The notes beneath the pieces are model-generated. The model worked only from the letters and a program-made list of their open reading frames with translations, was not told the origin of the DNA and ran no database searches. Made by a program: the position numbers and the translations under genes. A DNA stretch of 64,000 bases, from positions 6,684,001 through 6,748,000 of the forward strand of contig NC_089866.1 in the NCBI RefSeq assembly GCF_036373705.1. Direction: 5' to 3'. This stretch comes from Amia ocellicauda. Its lineage: Eukaryota; Chordata; Actinopteri; Amiiformes; Amiidae. Below, piece after piece: positions 1 to 12,972 of this stretch (position 1 is the first letter of the stretch; every line of letters begins with the position of its first letter).

Positions 1-1628
1 GCTGTTGGAGAAACGGGGAGCAAGCAGAATGGGCCCAAGATACCTCAGTTGTATTTCTGTGGTTTAAGCATGGTCACATTTTCCAGCCCAGGGTAGTCTT
101 AAGATAGTTAGGAAATATGAAGATACCATACCCCAGATTGCTTCTATCTCTTGGTAGTCTTTCGTTACTTTGAAGTAAAACAAAAAAAGATCAAGCTTGC
201 AGCCTAGATGACACATTCGGTCTTGTTGGTTCAGTCTACTAGATCTTGACCATATCGATTGAATACACACAAATAATTCAAAATCTCCTTCTCACACCAC
301 CAATTTCATGCATTTTGAGCAAGTTCGCCTCTTATTGGAACAGATTAAAAGGAGGCACATTTCAGCAACAATGTAATCTGAATCGCTAATCACTCTGAGC
401 TGTGAAAGTGGATGAAGACACTGGCCATGTCAAGTACTAAGCAGCTGCCACCCGAGGGTTAGTAAATTACTTTATTTTTCGTTCCCTGTGAAAGATAATG
501 GTTTACCCACTTGGTTGTGATAACAGTTTCTACAGTTAAATTTGCAAATTAGACTCTTATTTTTTCCAATCTAGAAAAGACAGAAAGAATTTAATCTGAT
601 ACGCTGGAGTCCCATCTTTAGACGCTTTCCGGAATCTGTACTGTCACTAGCTCCTTATCACATTTTTAATTAGATTACACATTAATGCAAAACACTGTCA
701 CACATGGTGCACAATTATGAACGAAAGACAGATATGTTAGGAGAGATACAGGAGATCACATTTTAGGGTAATTATTTCTTACTGGATTAGGTACAAAGCA
801 CATTTTCTCTGGTGCAGGAATTGCAGGAGTAAAGTCTTTATGGAGGAGAAAACAAGTGTTCAGCATGAGTAGGAACTTTAATAAGGAACATGAGTATAAA
901 ATAAAGCAACACTTAAATCAGGGTTTGGAGATATTTGTAGGAGTGATCAGTATAAATAAATGTATAAACTGAGTATGGATTATAAATATTATGATTATTG
1001 TCTTATTGCGATTGTTAGCCTTTATTGTTAATATCTATACATTTGTGTTTAAATGTGTTGCACAGTGAGTAGCCAGTTAGTTGGTCAATTGCAACTCAAA
1101 AATTAAAATTTGACTAACATCAGTTTATTGAAATACTTCCCATCAAACCTGTTTCACTGCTCAAAAATATAATGCTTGTAAATTACTCACTACAAAATAA
1201 ACTGTGATTTGATGATTTTTTTATGAGGGGGTACAAAGAAATGACTCCAATATCAAATCGTATAAAATACTATATATTTTTTTCCTTCTAACTCTCTCAA
1301 GGCTCCAGTTTCCATATGTGATTCATGTTTTTATTAGTTCTTGCCCTGGTAGTGCCAAAAAAGACTTTGACTAATTGGCTGAAGCAATAGACAGTTCAAA
1401 TACAGTGTTCAAAAACTAATAAACATTTTGACTTTTAACATTAACCTAGATAGGGCAGAGGCTCTTATTCGATGATGGGATCACTGAATTTGAAAGCTCA
1501 TTTTTGGTTTGGCTTGTTTGCGTGTGTACAGATTGCTTGTGGAAGATACATATCAGTGTTGCTCTCTTTTAAACAAATTCACCCAGCCTATCTACACAGC
1601 CTCCAGCCAACTCAACCCTGTGTATTAT

Positions 1629-1629
1629 C

Positions 1630-1665
<36 letters not shown>
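1629..1665. repeat. (CA)n microsatellite
   Basis: About 18 uninterrupted CA dinucleotides are seen. This is a simple repeat with no gene association. Confidence 0.95.
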
Positions 1666-1667
<2 letters not shown>

Positions 1668-1790
1668 GTTTACCATTCCATTTAGGTCTTGCTAGAACAT
1701 CAGTGTCGTTCATGGCGAAGTGCTAGTGATCTTATCAATACATGTTTTCTTTCCTTATGCGTGATGGTGGCGGGTAGCGCTGGAGCACTG

Positions 1791-1804
1791 CTGCCATCTG
1801 GTGG
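1791..1804 (-). promoter_or_regulatory. CTCF-type binding motif
   Basis: On the minus strand the 14 bases read CCACCAGATGGCAG. This matches every position of the commonly used CTCF core CCASYAGRKGGCRS. It lies in a GC-richer island (about 1760-2000) in otherwise AT-rich intergenic DNA. Binding is inferred from the motif only. Weaker 13 of 14 matches lie at 6597-6610 and 59141-59154. Confidence 0.5.
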
Positions 1805-4800
1805 CCGCTGGGCGGAAATCGCAGCCCAAAATCGGAGTTACAGCAGCACTTTGAAGGCTGTGGCTTCTTGCTGTGCGTCGCAGTGCTTTTCTTGCGTTTG
1901 GTTTCTCTGGTCATGATATGTATTGCCGGGAGAGATAAAAGCGTTGCCATGGCGACATCCTCTTGCACAAAGCCACGAGGGAAGTTTGCTGTGGCATCTC
2001 GAGAGCCACAATTTGACTTCATGTTACTGGGAAACCTAATGACGCAGTTTTATTTTATTTTTCTTCTCCCTGCTTTCTTCCTCCAAAAAACCCCCTTTGC
2101 AAGGCTAGCATGACGAGTTCTGCACCCAAAACAACTCAGCTCACAACTTCTACTTAAGATTCATAGCTATAACTGAGGCAAATTTGCTGCATTGACAAAT
2201 TGCAGTTTCTGAAACCCAAGTGTATGATCAAACAGCTCCTGTATTCAATGCATGCTATGTTGCCTTTAAGTGCTTTCAGACTATTACTTTTACCCAGTGT
2301 TTTTTAGGGGAGCAGATTAATCTGTTTTCCCTATATACACGGTATACAATCATATAAACATTTTCAGTAAGAAGTCAACTGTAAGGATTGTATCGTAATT
2401 TTAAATGTGAAGATCTTCAAGGTTGTTTATTATATAGCACAGTTTTATGTCGTTTTCCTTTCGTGATAAAACCATGTAAATTCTGATTATGTGTGTTTTT
2501 GTACGGCATCTGCAGAGTTAATAGACCAGTGTGGATGAATCAATACAATTATTTTACAATTAGATTAATCCATGTGCATTTCTGCCTTCTTGCAGTAAAA
2601 TTTTGTCAGATATTACTCTCAACTTGTAAAAGATTTTTCAAAGGAAAAGGCGCTGTGATCACAAGCATATTTATCTTTCCCTTATTGAATAGCATTAGTG
2701 CCACATGTGTTCTGGTCTCCAACTCCAAAGATTATTGAAAGGTAAATCTGCAGATGTTCTCATTTCTGTTACAAAACAAACAGGGGTTTACGTCTCCGTT
2801 TTGTTTTCCATTCAGTTTCTCATTCATTAGATTTACTCAACTAAAGAGTTCAAACTCAATCATTTTGACCTACTAAAGCAAGCTGTAATCATTTTACCTG
2901 CCTATCTGCAGCAAAGTCCCTCAAGCATTTCATTTGATTACAAATAAAAAAACAACAACAAAAACAAAATTAAATTTCAGGGCTATGAAACAGCAGTGTG
3001 ACTTTCCATTCCTTCCCCATTTTGTATTGTTATTTTTTTGCAGCAACACTGTAAGAGTGTAATATTGCCAGCTGGAGATTTGTCATTTAAAAATCTATTT
3101 AAAAAGTGCAGCAGAAAGTTAGCTTTTAAATTTCACGTTGCAGTAACCCTGCCTTGCCAAAATGGAAACTAAATGGCTTCATCACATAGTAATTATCTGT
3201 AAATAAAATGGGTAGTTTCTCTTTTTTCCCATCTGAGAGAGACAATAATACTGGAAATATATTAGATGAATGTTGCTTCTTGTTAAATATGTGTGCACTA
3301 GAGTGCGGCCACTGGATTGTAAAGTGAGTAAATAAATAATCTGCAGTGATTTTATGTCTTTGACTAGGCGTAGATTCTCACTGAAAAGTAGATCAATCAT
3401 GTCTGTTTTATTGTCACAAAAGAGAAGGTCTGATTATGGAGAGCATTCACTTGTGCTCTAATCATTGCAAGTTACAATCAAGCTACAAAGTGAAAAGGTG
3501 ACCTGTAGTTGTATACCATGTACGCTGAAGCCAAATACAGTCAAAGCTAAAACATCTCAGTTAAATGAAGGGGAGGACGAGACACTTTGGCTTCAACAGG
3601 CTCTAGAACCGCGAAACGAACGAGACAAGTGTGTGTCGTTATCCATCCGTGGCGTTGCCTTCCCTCGGTTGTTCTCTTTCTCCTGCCGCTCCTGGGCCGG
3701 TTTTGTCTGAGGCCATATGGTGGGGCTGCTCTAACAAAGACCTGGAGGTCATGCGCTATGAACAGTGAACCAGAGGAGGTGTTTATGTTTCTCCACAGTT
3801 GGTGTTCATCATAATTTTGAGGTATCAGAACTGTGGAGAATAGCTGTTGACTCGTCAATCTGATGCTCATCAATCCATGGCCCACGAGTGGCGTCTTAAG
3901 AGTTATGGCCTTTAACCCACTATTTTGTCTCTGTCCTCGGGTGTACCTGCATCGTGTTTAGTTTAGGGACAGAGAGTTCTCAGTTTCACAACCTCGTTCT
4001 GAACACAGCTGTCATTTTTACAGCCCTGTAAGAGCATAACTAATGACAGGTAGAGACTGCTCAGGCTCCTGACAGAGGACAGCTTTCTTTCTCAATCTGG
4101 GCTAGAGCAATGAATCAGACTGTGCTCAGCAGATAAAGTGTCTGGAGTCTTCTATTTCTCACACTGTTGCTTTTTTTGTGTAAAAGTCATAGTAGGTGGG
4201 TTGTCAGTTTTATATACACAACAGGCAGGTCATTTCTAAAGTGAAAGATATCGTTTTTGATATTCTTATAGTATAGAAAGTTCATGAGAGGATTGCATGT
4301 GTCAACTTGAAGCGGAACAGTTTAGTTCGTGGCAAGAGAATAGATGCTTTTCACACGCTACATTTTCCAAGAACTGTGTGCTCTCCACGAAGTCACATCT
4401 ACCCGAAATGGAGGGGGCGGCCTGTGTCAGCCTGTGCCCAGGGCCCCCACCGATCTCACACTCCCACCTGCTTGCGTTAGTTTTGAATGGCTGTGGTGAG
4501 CTCTCCAGGAACCTCAGACAAGTGATATATTAATGTACAATAACCCAGAAACAACTAGCACGCCACGGGGCATTTTCTTTTCAAAGATAAGCAAATGACT
4601 CGAAAGATTAAAGAACAATAATGAATTCTGTTCCTTTGCTGCTGTCCACTACCAGATGCAATCTCTAAAACACAACATAAAAAAAGCATTTCTTTAAAAA
4701 AAAAATGACCACCCTCAAGACAAGGAACACCCCGTGTGGCGAGATTACCCCCAATTAGAGACTACTGATAAAAAGAAACAGCCAATCTGGGCTTGGCAAC

Positions 4801-7800
4801 CAGTCCAGATTTTCATGAGCTCTTTTTGGCTTCTCATATGTGTTCTAGTCAATTTCTGAAAAGTATTTTTGCAAACATAGTGGCTTGTTTAAAATAATAC
4901 ATTAATAAACAAAACCAAGTAAAAGATAATGGAAAGACTTTTTGAGTTATTTGTCACCATGATGGTATTAAGGCCGATGAGGGAACGCAGAACACACCCC
5001 TAACTCCACCACGATGATTCATTCAAAACCAACGTCTCCGGAGATGAATAAACACATTTCTGTGTTCTTGAAAACACAAAGCGTATCAGTGCCTGTTTTT
5101 CTTTGCAGTGTCAGCTGATGTAAGCAATCATCCTCTAACATCTGTCAACAGTTTTTTTCTTTCCACATGCTTACAGACAGGAGAAAATCCAAGATTAAAA
5201 GCCAATTGTTTGCATAATCATAATATTGACAAACTGTCAACATTATTATGTAGAGAAACTGTAATTCTTCTGATTATGTTGTAAACATGGAAGATACAAT
5301 AAACATGTCTCTAGCAGGATTTGAGATACCTTAAAAAAAAGTTTTGTTCATTTCAATGGTGATGCATAATTGTAAAGCTGTATAGAAAACATTATTTAGA
5401 TAATTAAACTATTTACAAATGTGCAATGCCACCTCGTGATTTGGTACCGCAGGACAAATAACAATAGGTTTTAATCTGGGATAGTATATTAATATAAAAA
5501 ATACAACAGGGCAGCACAGACAATTTACCGGCTGCTGTTGTTCCCTGTAAAGACCTGACAGTTCAAACACACACTGTTATGCTGGGTTCACCCGAATGAC
5601 ATCTTATCAGTGGTTTGGTGCGTAATTGTCTTCCTGTGCCCATGTCACTCTCTATCTAAGTGCCCTTTGGTCGGCTTCATCCCCGCGCCGGCTCCCTCCC
5701 CGGCTTGCTGCAGCGCACCGCATGTTTCTGTCCCACGGTGGCCGAGGGGCCGGGGTGTTTTCACAAGACCACGGTGGGGTGAGCAGAGTTTAAGCATGGC
5801 ACTGCTCCCAGAGCACAGGGGAGATGGGATCATGAACACACAGCTGTGTCAGGTCACTTGAAATTAGCCTTCCAGTCAACACCATAAAGGCCGCCCTCTT
5901 GCTTCACTTGCCTTTATGTAACTGTAAACAGAACGGGGATGAGGGGATTGTTTACCCTGCCCAGGCCTGCTTGTGTTATTTCACTTTCTGTATGTGCAAG
6001 GAGTTACTCTCCACACTGCTTATGTGAGCACAGCAGTCACTCCTTATTAGGCTGAGTCAATACCCATCTGCAGTGCTACAGGCATGACTATTTTAATAGC
6101 TGTAAATCCTGGTTGTTGGTTTATTTTTGCCCCCACACTGTTTTGTAATCTTTCCATATTCTGTGACTGAATCTACCAAAATCAAATACAGGGCACACAG
6201 TAGATTGGGGAAACACGAATATGGATTATAAAGAGATATAAAGGTATTTATTTATTTATTTATTTGTGCTTATTAATTAATTTATATTTAGGAGTGTCAA
6301 GATTCCAGTCCTTTTTATAGTTCTACATATGGAAATACCTTTTTCTTCCATGAATTTCCACTGCTGCAGCACTGTAACCTTTGTTAAGGAGATCCCACTC
6401 TAAGAATAATAAAAAATAACAATCACATTGTTACAGACTTTAATTCAGCCGACAATAACACAGTAACCGCTGACCTGTTCCATTTCAACTGATGTGCAAC
6501 TCAAGTATAAATATTTAACAAAAGCAAAAGAATGGGATCGGTGGTTTTACTCCTGGGAGACCCTTCATTTGTGGAGGATTTTTCTTTGTCATGTAGTGCC
6601 CTCTAGTGTCGTCTCAGGTACCTGCCATAGAAAATTCCCAGTTTCTTGAATGAACACACACACAATCCAAAGGCATGCACAACACTTATTTACAGCTGGC
6701 GGTGCAAAGAGTTAGGTTCATATGGCAGGGGAGGCACTAACCAAATGCCTGTTCAAACAATCTGTCAAAATGTATAACATTAAGATACACAATTCAATAG
6801 GGTCCTGCACCTTTTCCTTTTAATACGAGAATTAATCTCTCTGTCAAATACGTGTCACATTAAAAGACACTGAAGGATGTTCCCTATTACGTCCTCTCAT
6901 AGAACAGCCACCTGAAAAACAAACACTCCTGCTTAATGTAATATCAGAGAGTGTAATAACATCATTCCTCACAGTACACTATAGCACATGCACAAGCAAG
7001 CTATAAAGGAAATGGTTGCTTTGAGGTCATTTTAGTCAGATTTATTCCCCGAAGAGCAAGTAAATTCTTGGCCGGATCTTAATTCCTCTGTTTAGTTCAG
7101 GGATCACTCAATATATCCAAAGTCTGTTGTTGGCTTTCATCCTATTAATGATATTTTAATGGAAAAAGTCAGCTGAATTAATTTACTAATGGCTAAAAGT
7201 TAATGCGTTTCATAATGGCTTGTGACAATAGGGTTTTCTTTATTGCATTTGTGCTGCACTATAGGATATGGTCTTCCCGGTCAAATGGGTTCTGCAATAG
7301 AGATTCCCTGAGCAGATGTCAGATCCATGCAGTGGTGTCATGTGTACTTTTTAGAAGTAATTTCCTCGGGCCTCCCAGGACTCTGTGCTCCAGCTCCTTG
7401 GGCTTTAATTACTATAACAATATTGCACACCTCACAGTGATGGATGGCCAAAAGCTGTAAGCAGGAGACTCAGCATTTTCCCCCGATGGTACACAACATG
7501 GTTAATGCCTGCCACGGCTCAGTGACGGCTGAAAGAAAACCCTAGCCTGCACTGTTGCTTACATCTGGGTGGTACTAGTTACTATCAAGGAAAGGATTAA
7601 TGAATGATAAACCTTAATTCTCCCAGACACTTGCTGCCATATATACTAACCACGTGTGTTCTAGGTTAGCAGTTTTTTTTTTTATTTTGTCTCAATAGTT
7701 AAACTCTTTAAATATATGTGTGTGTGTATATATATCATTGCACGGTTAAATCTGAAATTGTTATGGGTCAATCGCAGCAAGCCTCCCACTCTTTTTGACA

Positions 7801-8489
7801 ACTTGTTAACACCTTTGACAAAGGCAGGCTGTTGAAAGGCAATGCTGTTGCTGAGCTCGGAGGAATGTGTGTGCGCAGTTGCTTTTCTGTTGCTCTATAT
7901 AAGATGAGACCATTTGCCCAAAGGGGGAATTTATACAGCACTCTTTTTGGATTGCAGCTAACAAGATGTTTTCTGTTTTGTTCCGTTTTGTGTTTTAATG
8001 TGTCGGTTCCTATCAGCACAGTTCTTTCTAAATCTTCAGTGAACTGGTGTAGCATTTTTGCACTGCTGGGGAGGGAGACTCACCATGTTTTAGTCTTACC
8101 TACAGAGAGGACAGTGCCTCATCTACAGAGATAACATTTACATATACTCCCACACACAGCTTAGATATGATCAGCTGCAGGGCCCAAACTGCAAGGCTGG
8201 AAATCAGCCGTGTTAAATGGCATTCAATATAGCATTATAAAAGCATGCTAAAGAATCACCAATGCAGTGTTAAACATGATCAAATGCACAGTAGGCATTA
8301 TCACTCGGTGAAGCACAGTCAGCTACTGTGGAAGAGCTGCTTCAAGACAAATTAAATTCAAAATAAGAGATTGTGTATTAAAATAAATTATTCAAATGCA
8401 ACATCCATGATTTGTATTTATTTATTCATTTATTAGAATTCTGCGTCATGCTCTACTGAATATAACTATAATTTAAAGAACTATCTGAA

Positions 8490-8790
8490 GATTATTCTGC
8501 ATGTGCCAATGTTGCTTTATAATTACACCTAATGGCAACATATATAAGGAACACCGCAAAGGATCCAATACAGAACCGTATGGGACACCAAAAAAAAAAA
8601 AAAAAAATACAATCTCCTTTTGAAACTAAGTCCCCAAAGGAAACGAAGTATTGTCTATTTGTGAGATAAGATCTGAACTGTTCCAAGACAGTTCCAGACA
8701 GACCTACCCACACTTTAATACGATCCAGTGAAATGTCATGGCCCACAGTGTCAAATGCAGCACTCAAATCTAAAAGGATTAATATATTAG
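8490..8790 (-). mobile_element. L2-type LINE reverse transcriptase fragment
   Basis: The minus strand encodes a piece of a non-LTR retrotransposon reverse transcriptase. It starts with ILILLDLSAAFDTVGHD, the motif A region that carries a catalytic Asp. It continues through VWVGLSGTVLEQFRSYLTNR and a YFVSFGD segment. An A-run at 8590-8606 (T-run on the coding strand) then breaks the frame where the conserved GVPQGS block is expected. A shifted frame resumes with YMLPLGVIIKQH. This wording is typical of L2-clade elements in fish. The fragment covers only the central reverse transcriptase domain, has no endonuclease or 3' tail nearby, and is dead. Confidence 0.8.
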
Positions 8791-11700
8791 TAGTAAATGA
8801 GACACTAATTTGAAATGCAACCCAGTGAATTCACTTGTCAATGTGACAGTTTAAACATATGGGTTAAGTGATTGTGTTTCATGTGATTGTATGTGAACTA
8901 TACACTTTCTGATTCAAATTGCTGTAAGGCTAGACCCATGAAAACAGGTCTCTGATCAGGCTGATAAAAACTGTCCCTGCATGAAAATCCCATTAATGCA
9001 GTTGATCACAAGTGCAGAAAGTGGTCCCTGACAAAGATAACCAGCATCCAAAGGAGCCATCAATTGCAACGTGTGAAAATCATGTGGTATTCTGATCATT
9101 TGGAGCAGATAGGACATTCAACAAGGAAACAAGAAACGTGTAATAAACATGTATAGCCTTTTTGTTTTAGCAACCTTCCAACTCTTTACAAAAGTCACTA
9201 CTGACACCAAGTGGTAGGAATGTGAATAAAAACATACTAGTATATATATTTTTTTATCTTGCAGTATATTCATTTTGATGAACATTAAACTGTGACACAG
9301 GATCATTAGATATATTTATAGCTATTTTGTAAAAGGAAATGGATCTTTGGTCCTGGTAAAGGAATTTGTAACCTAGAGACAGAATATCAGCTCTTTCAGT
9401 TTCTATAAAGCAGCAGATGCTGAGGAACAGTGAATGATTCTTGGGATTGTCACCAGTACATTATTCCCCTCCCCCTGCATATACAAGTGCTTACCAGCTG
9501 ACATAATCGAATATCTGCAAGTATTGAATATATTTGTCCAGGCAATTAAACAATGCATTAAACATTCCACTTAGGTTTTACACAAGTGTTGTTTGTTAAT
9601 ACCTACAGGTGTCCCTTTAAAACCATGCATATATTTATTTATTTATGATTTGTAGAAGGAATCAATTTTCATCATCCTACCTCTTTTCCTGAAGACCACC
9701 ACCTAGTGCGAGGGCTGAAGGAGTGGTTTCAGACAAGTCTGCTGATCAGTGGAAATCAGGAATTGGAACCCAAATTTCACCCAACTGAGGACAAACCACT
9801 GTTAGGTAATAATACTTGTATGTCTGGTAAAACAAAATGCTTTAAAAGAAGAGCCTTATCAATAATGGGACTTTGGAGATAACATTAATAAACTTTCCAT
9901 GACCAGGGTACAATATGGTAAATACAGATAAGGAGCATGTAATGAGACTGGGTGAATGATGAGGTATCATTAAAGATCTCAACCTAGTGAGCCTGAAGTT
10001 GCCATTAGCCAGAGTATTTGACACATTTCAACCCAGCAGACGGGTGGAGTATCAATCCACATAGCATGACACACATTGGGAACTACTTCCTGCTGCTCCA
10101 GGTGGATTAACCTGCTTCTGCATTTTCCTTCAGTGTGAATAGAAAACACCACCACTATTATGTGCATGTTAATTTATTAAGAAAACGTTCTAAGTTTGAG
10201 ATTTATGTCATAAGGAAATTTACTTTAAGGTTTACTTTTGGATAGGATTTTTTTTATTTTTCCGCCCCCCCAAAAAAATGCCAAGATTTAAACATGTTTT
10301 TAAACCATACAACCCTGCGATTTCATTAACTACCAACCCGTGGAAGAAACTGTGAATCTGAAAATGTAAGGGCAGAGAAAACAGACCGTCCTCGATATGA
10401 AATACTGACGCAAAGCAGTAACAATGTAGCCAGCCCTTCGGTTGTCATGGCAAAGTGTATTTTCTCTTCCATACGAGGCTTTGCGAGTAATTGCATGTTT
10501 TCTCATCTTGTCATATTGGGGTCTATACATTGAATCACTTAAGGGGGTGGGGAGTCAACCTAACAGGAAAAAATATTTAAATACAATAGTAAATGTACTA
10601 TCAGTGTATGGAGGGGGGGGGGGAATATGGACACTGTAGTTCTAAGCAGTTCTTTGTAACATTATCTACAACAAAAAATGTTTTTCTCCTCGTCTTTAAT
10701 ACCACCTCTCAGCCTCCAAAGTGGATATATGCCAACATAATTTCAGGACTGGTGCATTGAGTATGGAAACCCTCTAATAATGAATGAAGGCCATTAAAAA
10801 CAGAATTAAGAGTCAGGTTGAAGGACACCATTTAAGGTGATCCACACATTCCATCATTGTTTAATATAAATGGGTTCATCCGGGTAGCTTTACTTTTGTT
10901 ATAAATGGAGAATAAACCCTTCATTTTAATACAAGTGAAAAATGCTGTTAAAAAATAAACTTTCAAAATAAAAAGATACAGAGTTAATACTTAAAGGATA
11001 TAAGGTTTACTTTGCATATTTAAAAAAAAAAATCTATTGGTTTTAAATAACTTAAACTCATACATATGTAAATTGAAGGATAAAATAAAACATTTACAAA
11101 CGCAACAGCTCGCAGTGATTTTCAATGCAACTAACATTGTAATTTCCCCATCTTCCTTGAAAAAATATTGAAATTCCATTATAAACAGCAATGCACGATT
11201 CAGGAATTGATCTGAAGGTGGCTTTCCGACTCGCTGCCATATTCACAGATCAGCCGTGGAATCGCACCGCATACAAGCTAATATCTGATGCCATCTAGAA
11301 ATGTTTAGGGGTTTGTTAGAATTATTTTAGGCATTATTATACAGATAAAAATTAGTGCTCCACTAAAGTACATTATCACAGAAGTATGCATTCACTGCCA
11401 ATTAAACATTAAATCACACAGAATTTGACTTTAAGAGTATATGAGGGAGGTGCTGAAGATTGTAAAATAAAATGCAAACCTCTTAGGTGCACCATCCCGT
11501 TGCTTTTTCCCCTTTTCTCAGAGAAACCAGGAAACAAATCAAAACAAATAGTGAAATTGGCGTTCACACACTTTAGACCCCATGTGACCAATGCCAGTCA
11601 AATTACTCCTACATGCTGGAATAAAATAAATAAAAAAACAAAAGCTGCCATAACTCAAAAGTAAAGGTGAAATTCAAAACGCCTTTTACTCCAATATGGC

Positions 11701-12378
11701 ATGGATAGAAAATGTTTCTGCTAAAAACAGACAAACTAATTTAAAACTGAAGAATGACCCTAGAGCTACAAATCATATTCCCAGCTCTCAAATTGGAGTA
11801 GAAGACGCTGAAATCCCCCTCACTTTGCAATCTGTAGAGCCCATATATGGGTTGTCAATATGCAAGATCAATGATAGGACACTACTAACCAAGTTTAAAG
11901 GATATCTGAAGCCACCCAAAGTTAAAAGCTTGGTTTCTTTAATGCAATAATCATTATTACTATACATTAATAACTATTTAATGGTTTGCACTTTTTTTTT
12001 TTTTATACAATAATGTACCACATGTATCATACCAGCACCTAAGTTAAGTATATATACATTAGATATTCTTAACAGACTACTGACAAAAAGTTAAGTATTC
12101 TAAGAGATTACTTCTGAGGGGAAACATCTGATAATATTGTTACTTTGGAGCACTAAAAACACAAGTGAATCCAATAAAGATTATTGTCCAGTTGTACTAT
12201 GTATTCATTGCATGACCATCATAGCACCTCTTCACAATCCCACACAATCACCGGAACTAGCAGCTGCTTCAAACAAAAACAAAACAAAAAAGTCCAATAT
12301 TCTTACAAGTTGCAAACTGGCACTTTACAGAAACCAGCTGTATCCAAGTACTGTGCTGCTAAGAAAAATAAATTTAAA

Positions 12379-12463
12379 GTTGTGTGTGTGTGTGTATATA
12401 TATATACACACATACATATATACACACACACACACACACACATATATATACATATATAGATGT
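12379..12463. repeat. Compound TG/TA/CA microsatellite
   Basis: A (TG)n run passes into TATATA, then CACATACATATATACACA, then (CA)n and (TA)n. The arms are partly self-complementary, so the tract could form a hairpin. It probably lies in the HAPSTR1 3' UTR. Confidence 0.9.
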
Positions 12464-12870
12464 ATATAGATATAGAAGGCTGCAGATCAGACAAAATGCC
12501 ATGTTGAAAAATGCATTAAATCTTCAGTCATTAACTGGCAATACTTTTGAAGCAAATACTCAACACAGCAAAAAATAAATAAAAAAATAAGGGCAATAAG
12601 CATTTAACCAAAGTAACATCAGATATTATACCCTTTCAGTAAATAGGATACAAATAAGGTCACTTCAGCCTTAAAACTTGGAAATGTTCACCTATGATGA
12701 TCTTGCTAAGTACTAACTAACAAACTCTGCCTCTGCCTCAGGAGTGGAGAGAGAAAGCTATTAGAGGAATCTACAGCGATGGTTCAGCTTATGGCAAATC
12801 GTTATTGAATTCACTCATCTTTAAAAATGAAAAATGAAAAAAGATTTGATGGCCCTCTTGTTTCCTTTCA

Positions 12871-12912
12871 ATAAAAAAAAAAAAAAAAAAAAAGGGGAAA
12901 AAAAAAAAAAAA
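12871..12912. repeat. A-rich tract
   Basis: Two long A-runs are split by GGGG. It lies about 60 bp past the HAPSTR1 stop codon and reads as T-runs in the sense of that gene. There is no sign of an attached retroposed sequence. Confidence 0.85.
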
Positions 12913-12972
12913 GTGTTGAGGATTAAGTGGCTTTTATTTTAAGCAGCACGGTGCATTATCTGAGTATTCAGT

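Larger units (their letters stand above)
1..8489. other. Gene-free intergenic stretch
   Basis: No convincing exon was found on either strand. The open frames are short, lack recognisable domains and often overlap in several frames. The sequence is mostly AT-rich, with GC-richer islands near 1760-2000, 3540-3900, 4380-4510 and 5660-5840. These could be conserved non-coding elements or decayed repeats. Small tandem repeats include (CA)n near 1630 and TTTA units near 6246-6266. In mammals the region beyond C16orf72 on this side leads to GRIN2A, but no GRIN2A exon is visible here. Confidence 0.6.
8791..12972. other. Non-coding stretch including probable HAPSTR1 3' UTR
   Basis: No coding exon is seen. 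The stretch directly follows the HAPSTR1 stop codon on the minus strand. Minus-strand AATAAA signals (TTTATT on the plus strand) occur near 10252 and 10168, about 2.7 kb past the stop. That would suit the long 3' UTR known for mammalian C16orf72, but no transcript evidence is available. Tandem repeats at 12379-12463 and 12871-12912 lie inside it. Confidence 0.45.

Noticed and set aside
1735-2022. Minus-strand open frame of 95 aa
   Set aside because: Shadow of a GC-rich island with competing plus-strand frames and no known domain.
3547-3885. Minus-strand open frame of 112 aa
   Set aside because: No recognisable domain, other frames are open in the same GC-rich island, and there is no splice partner.
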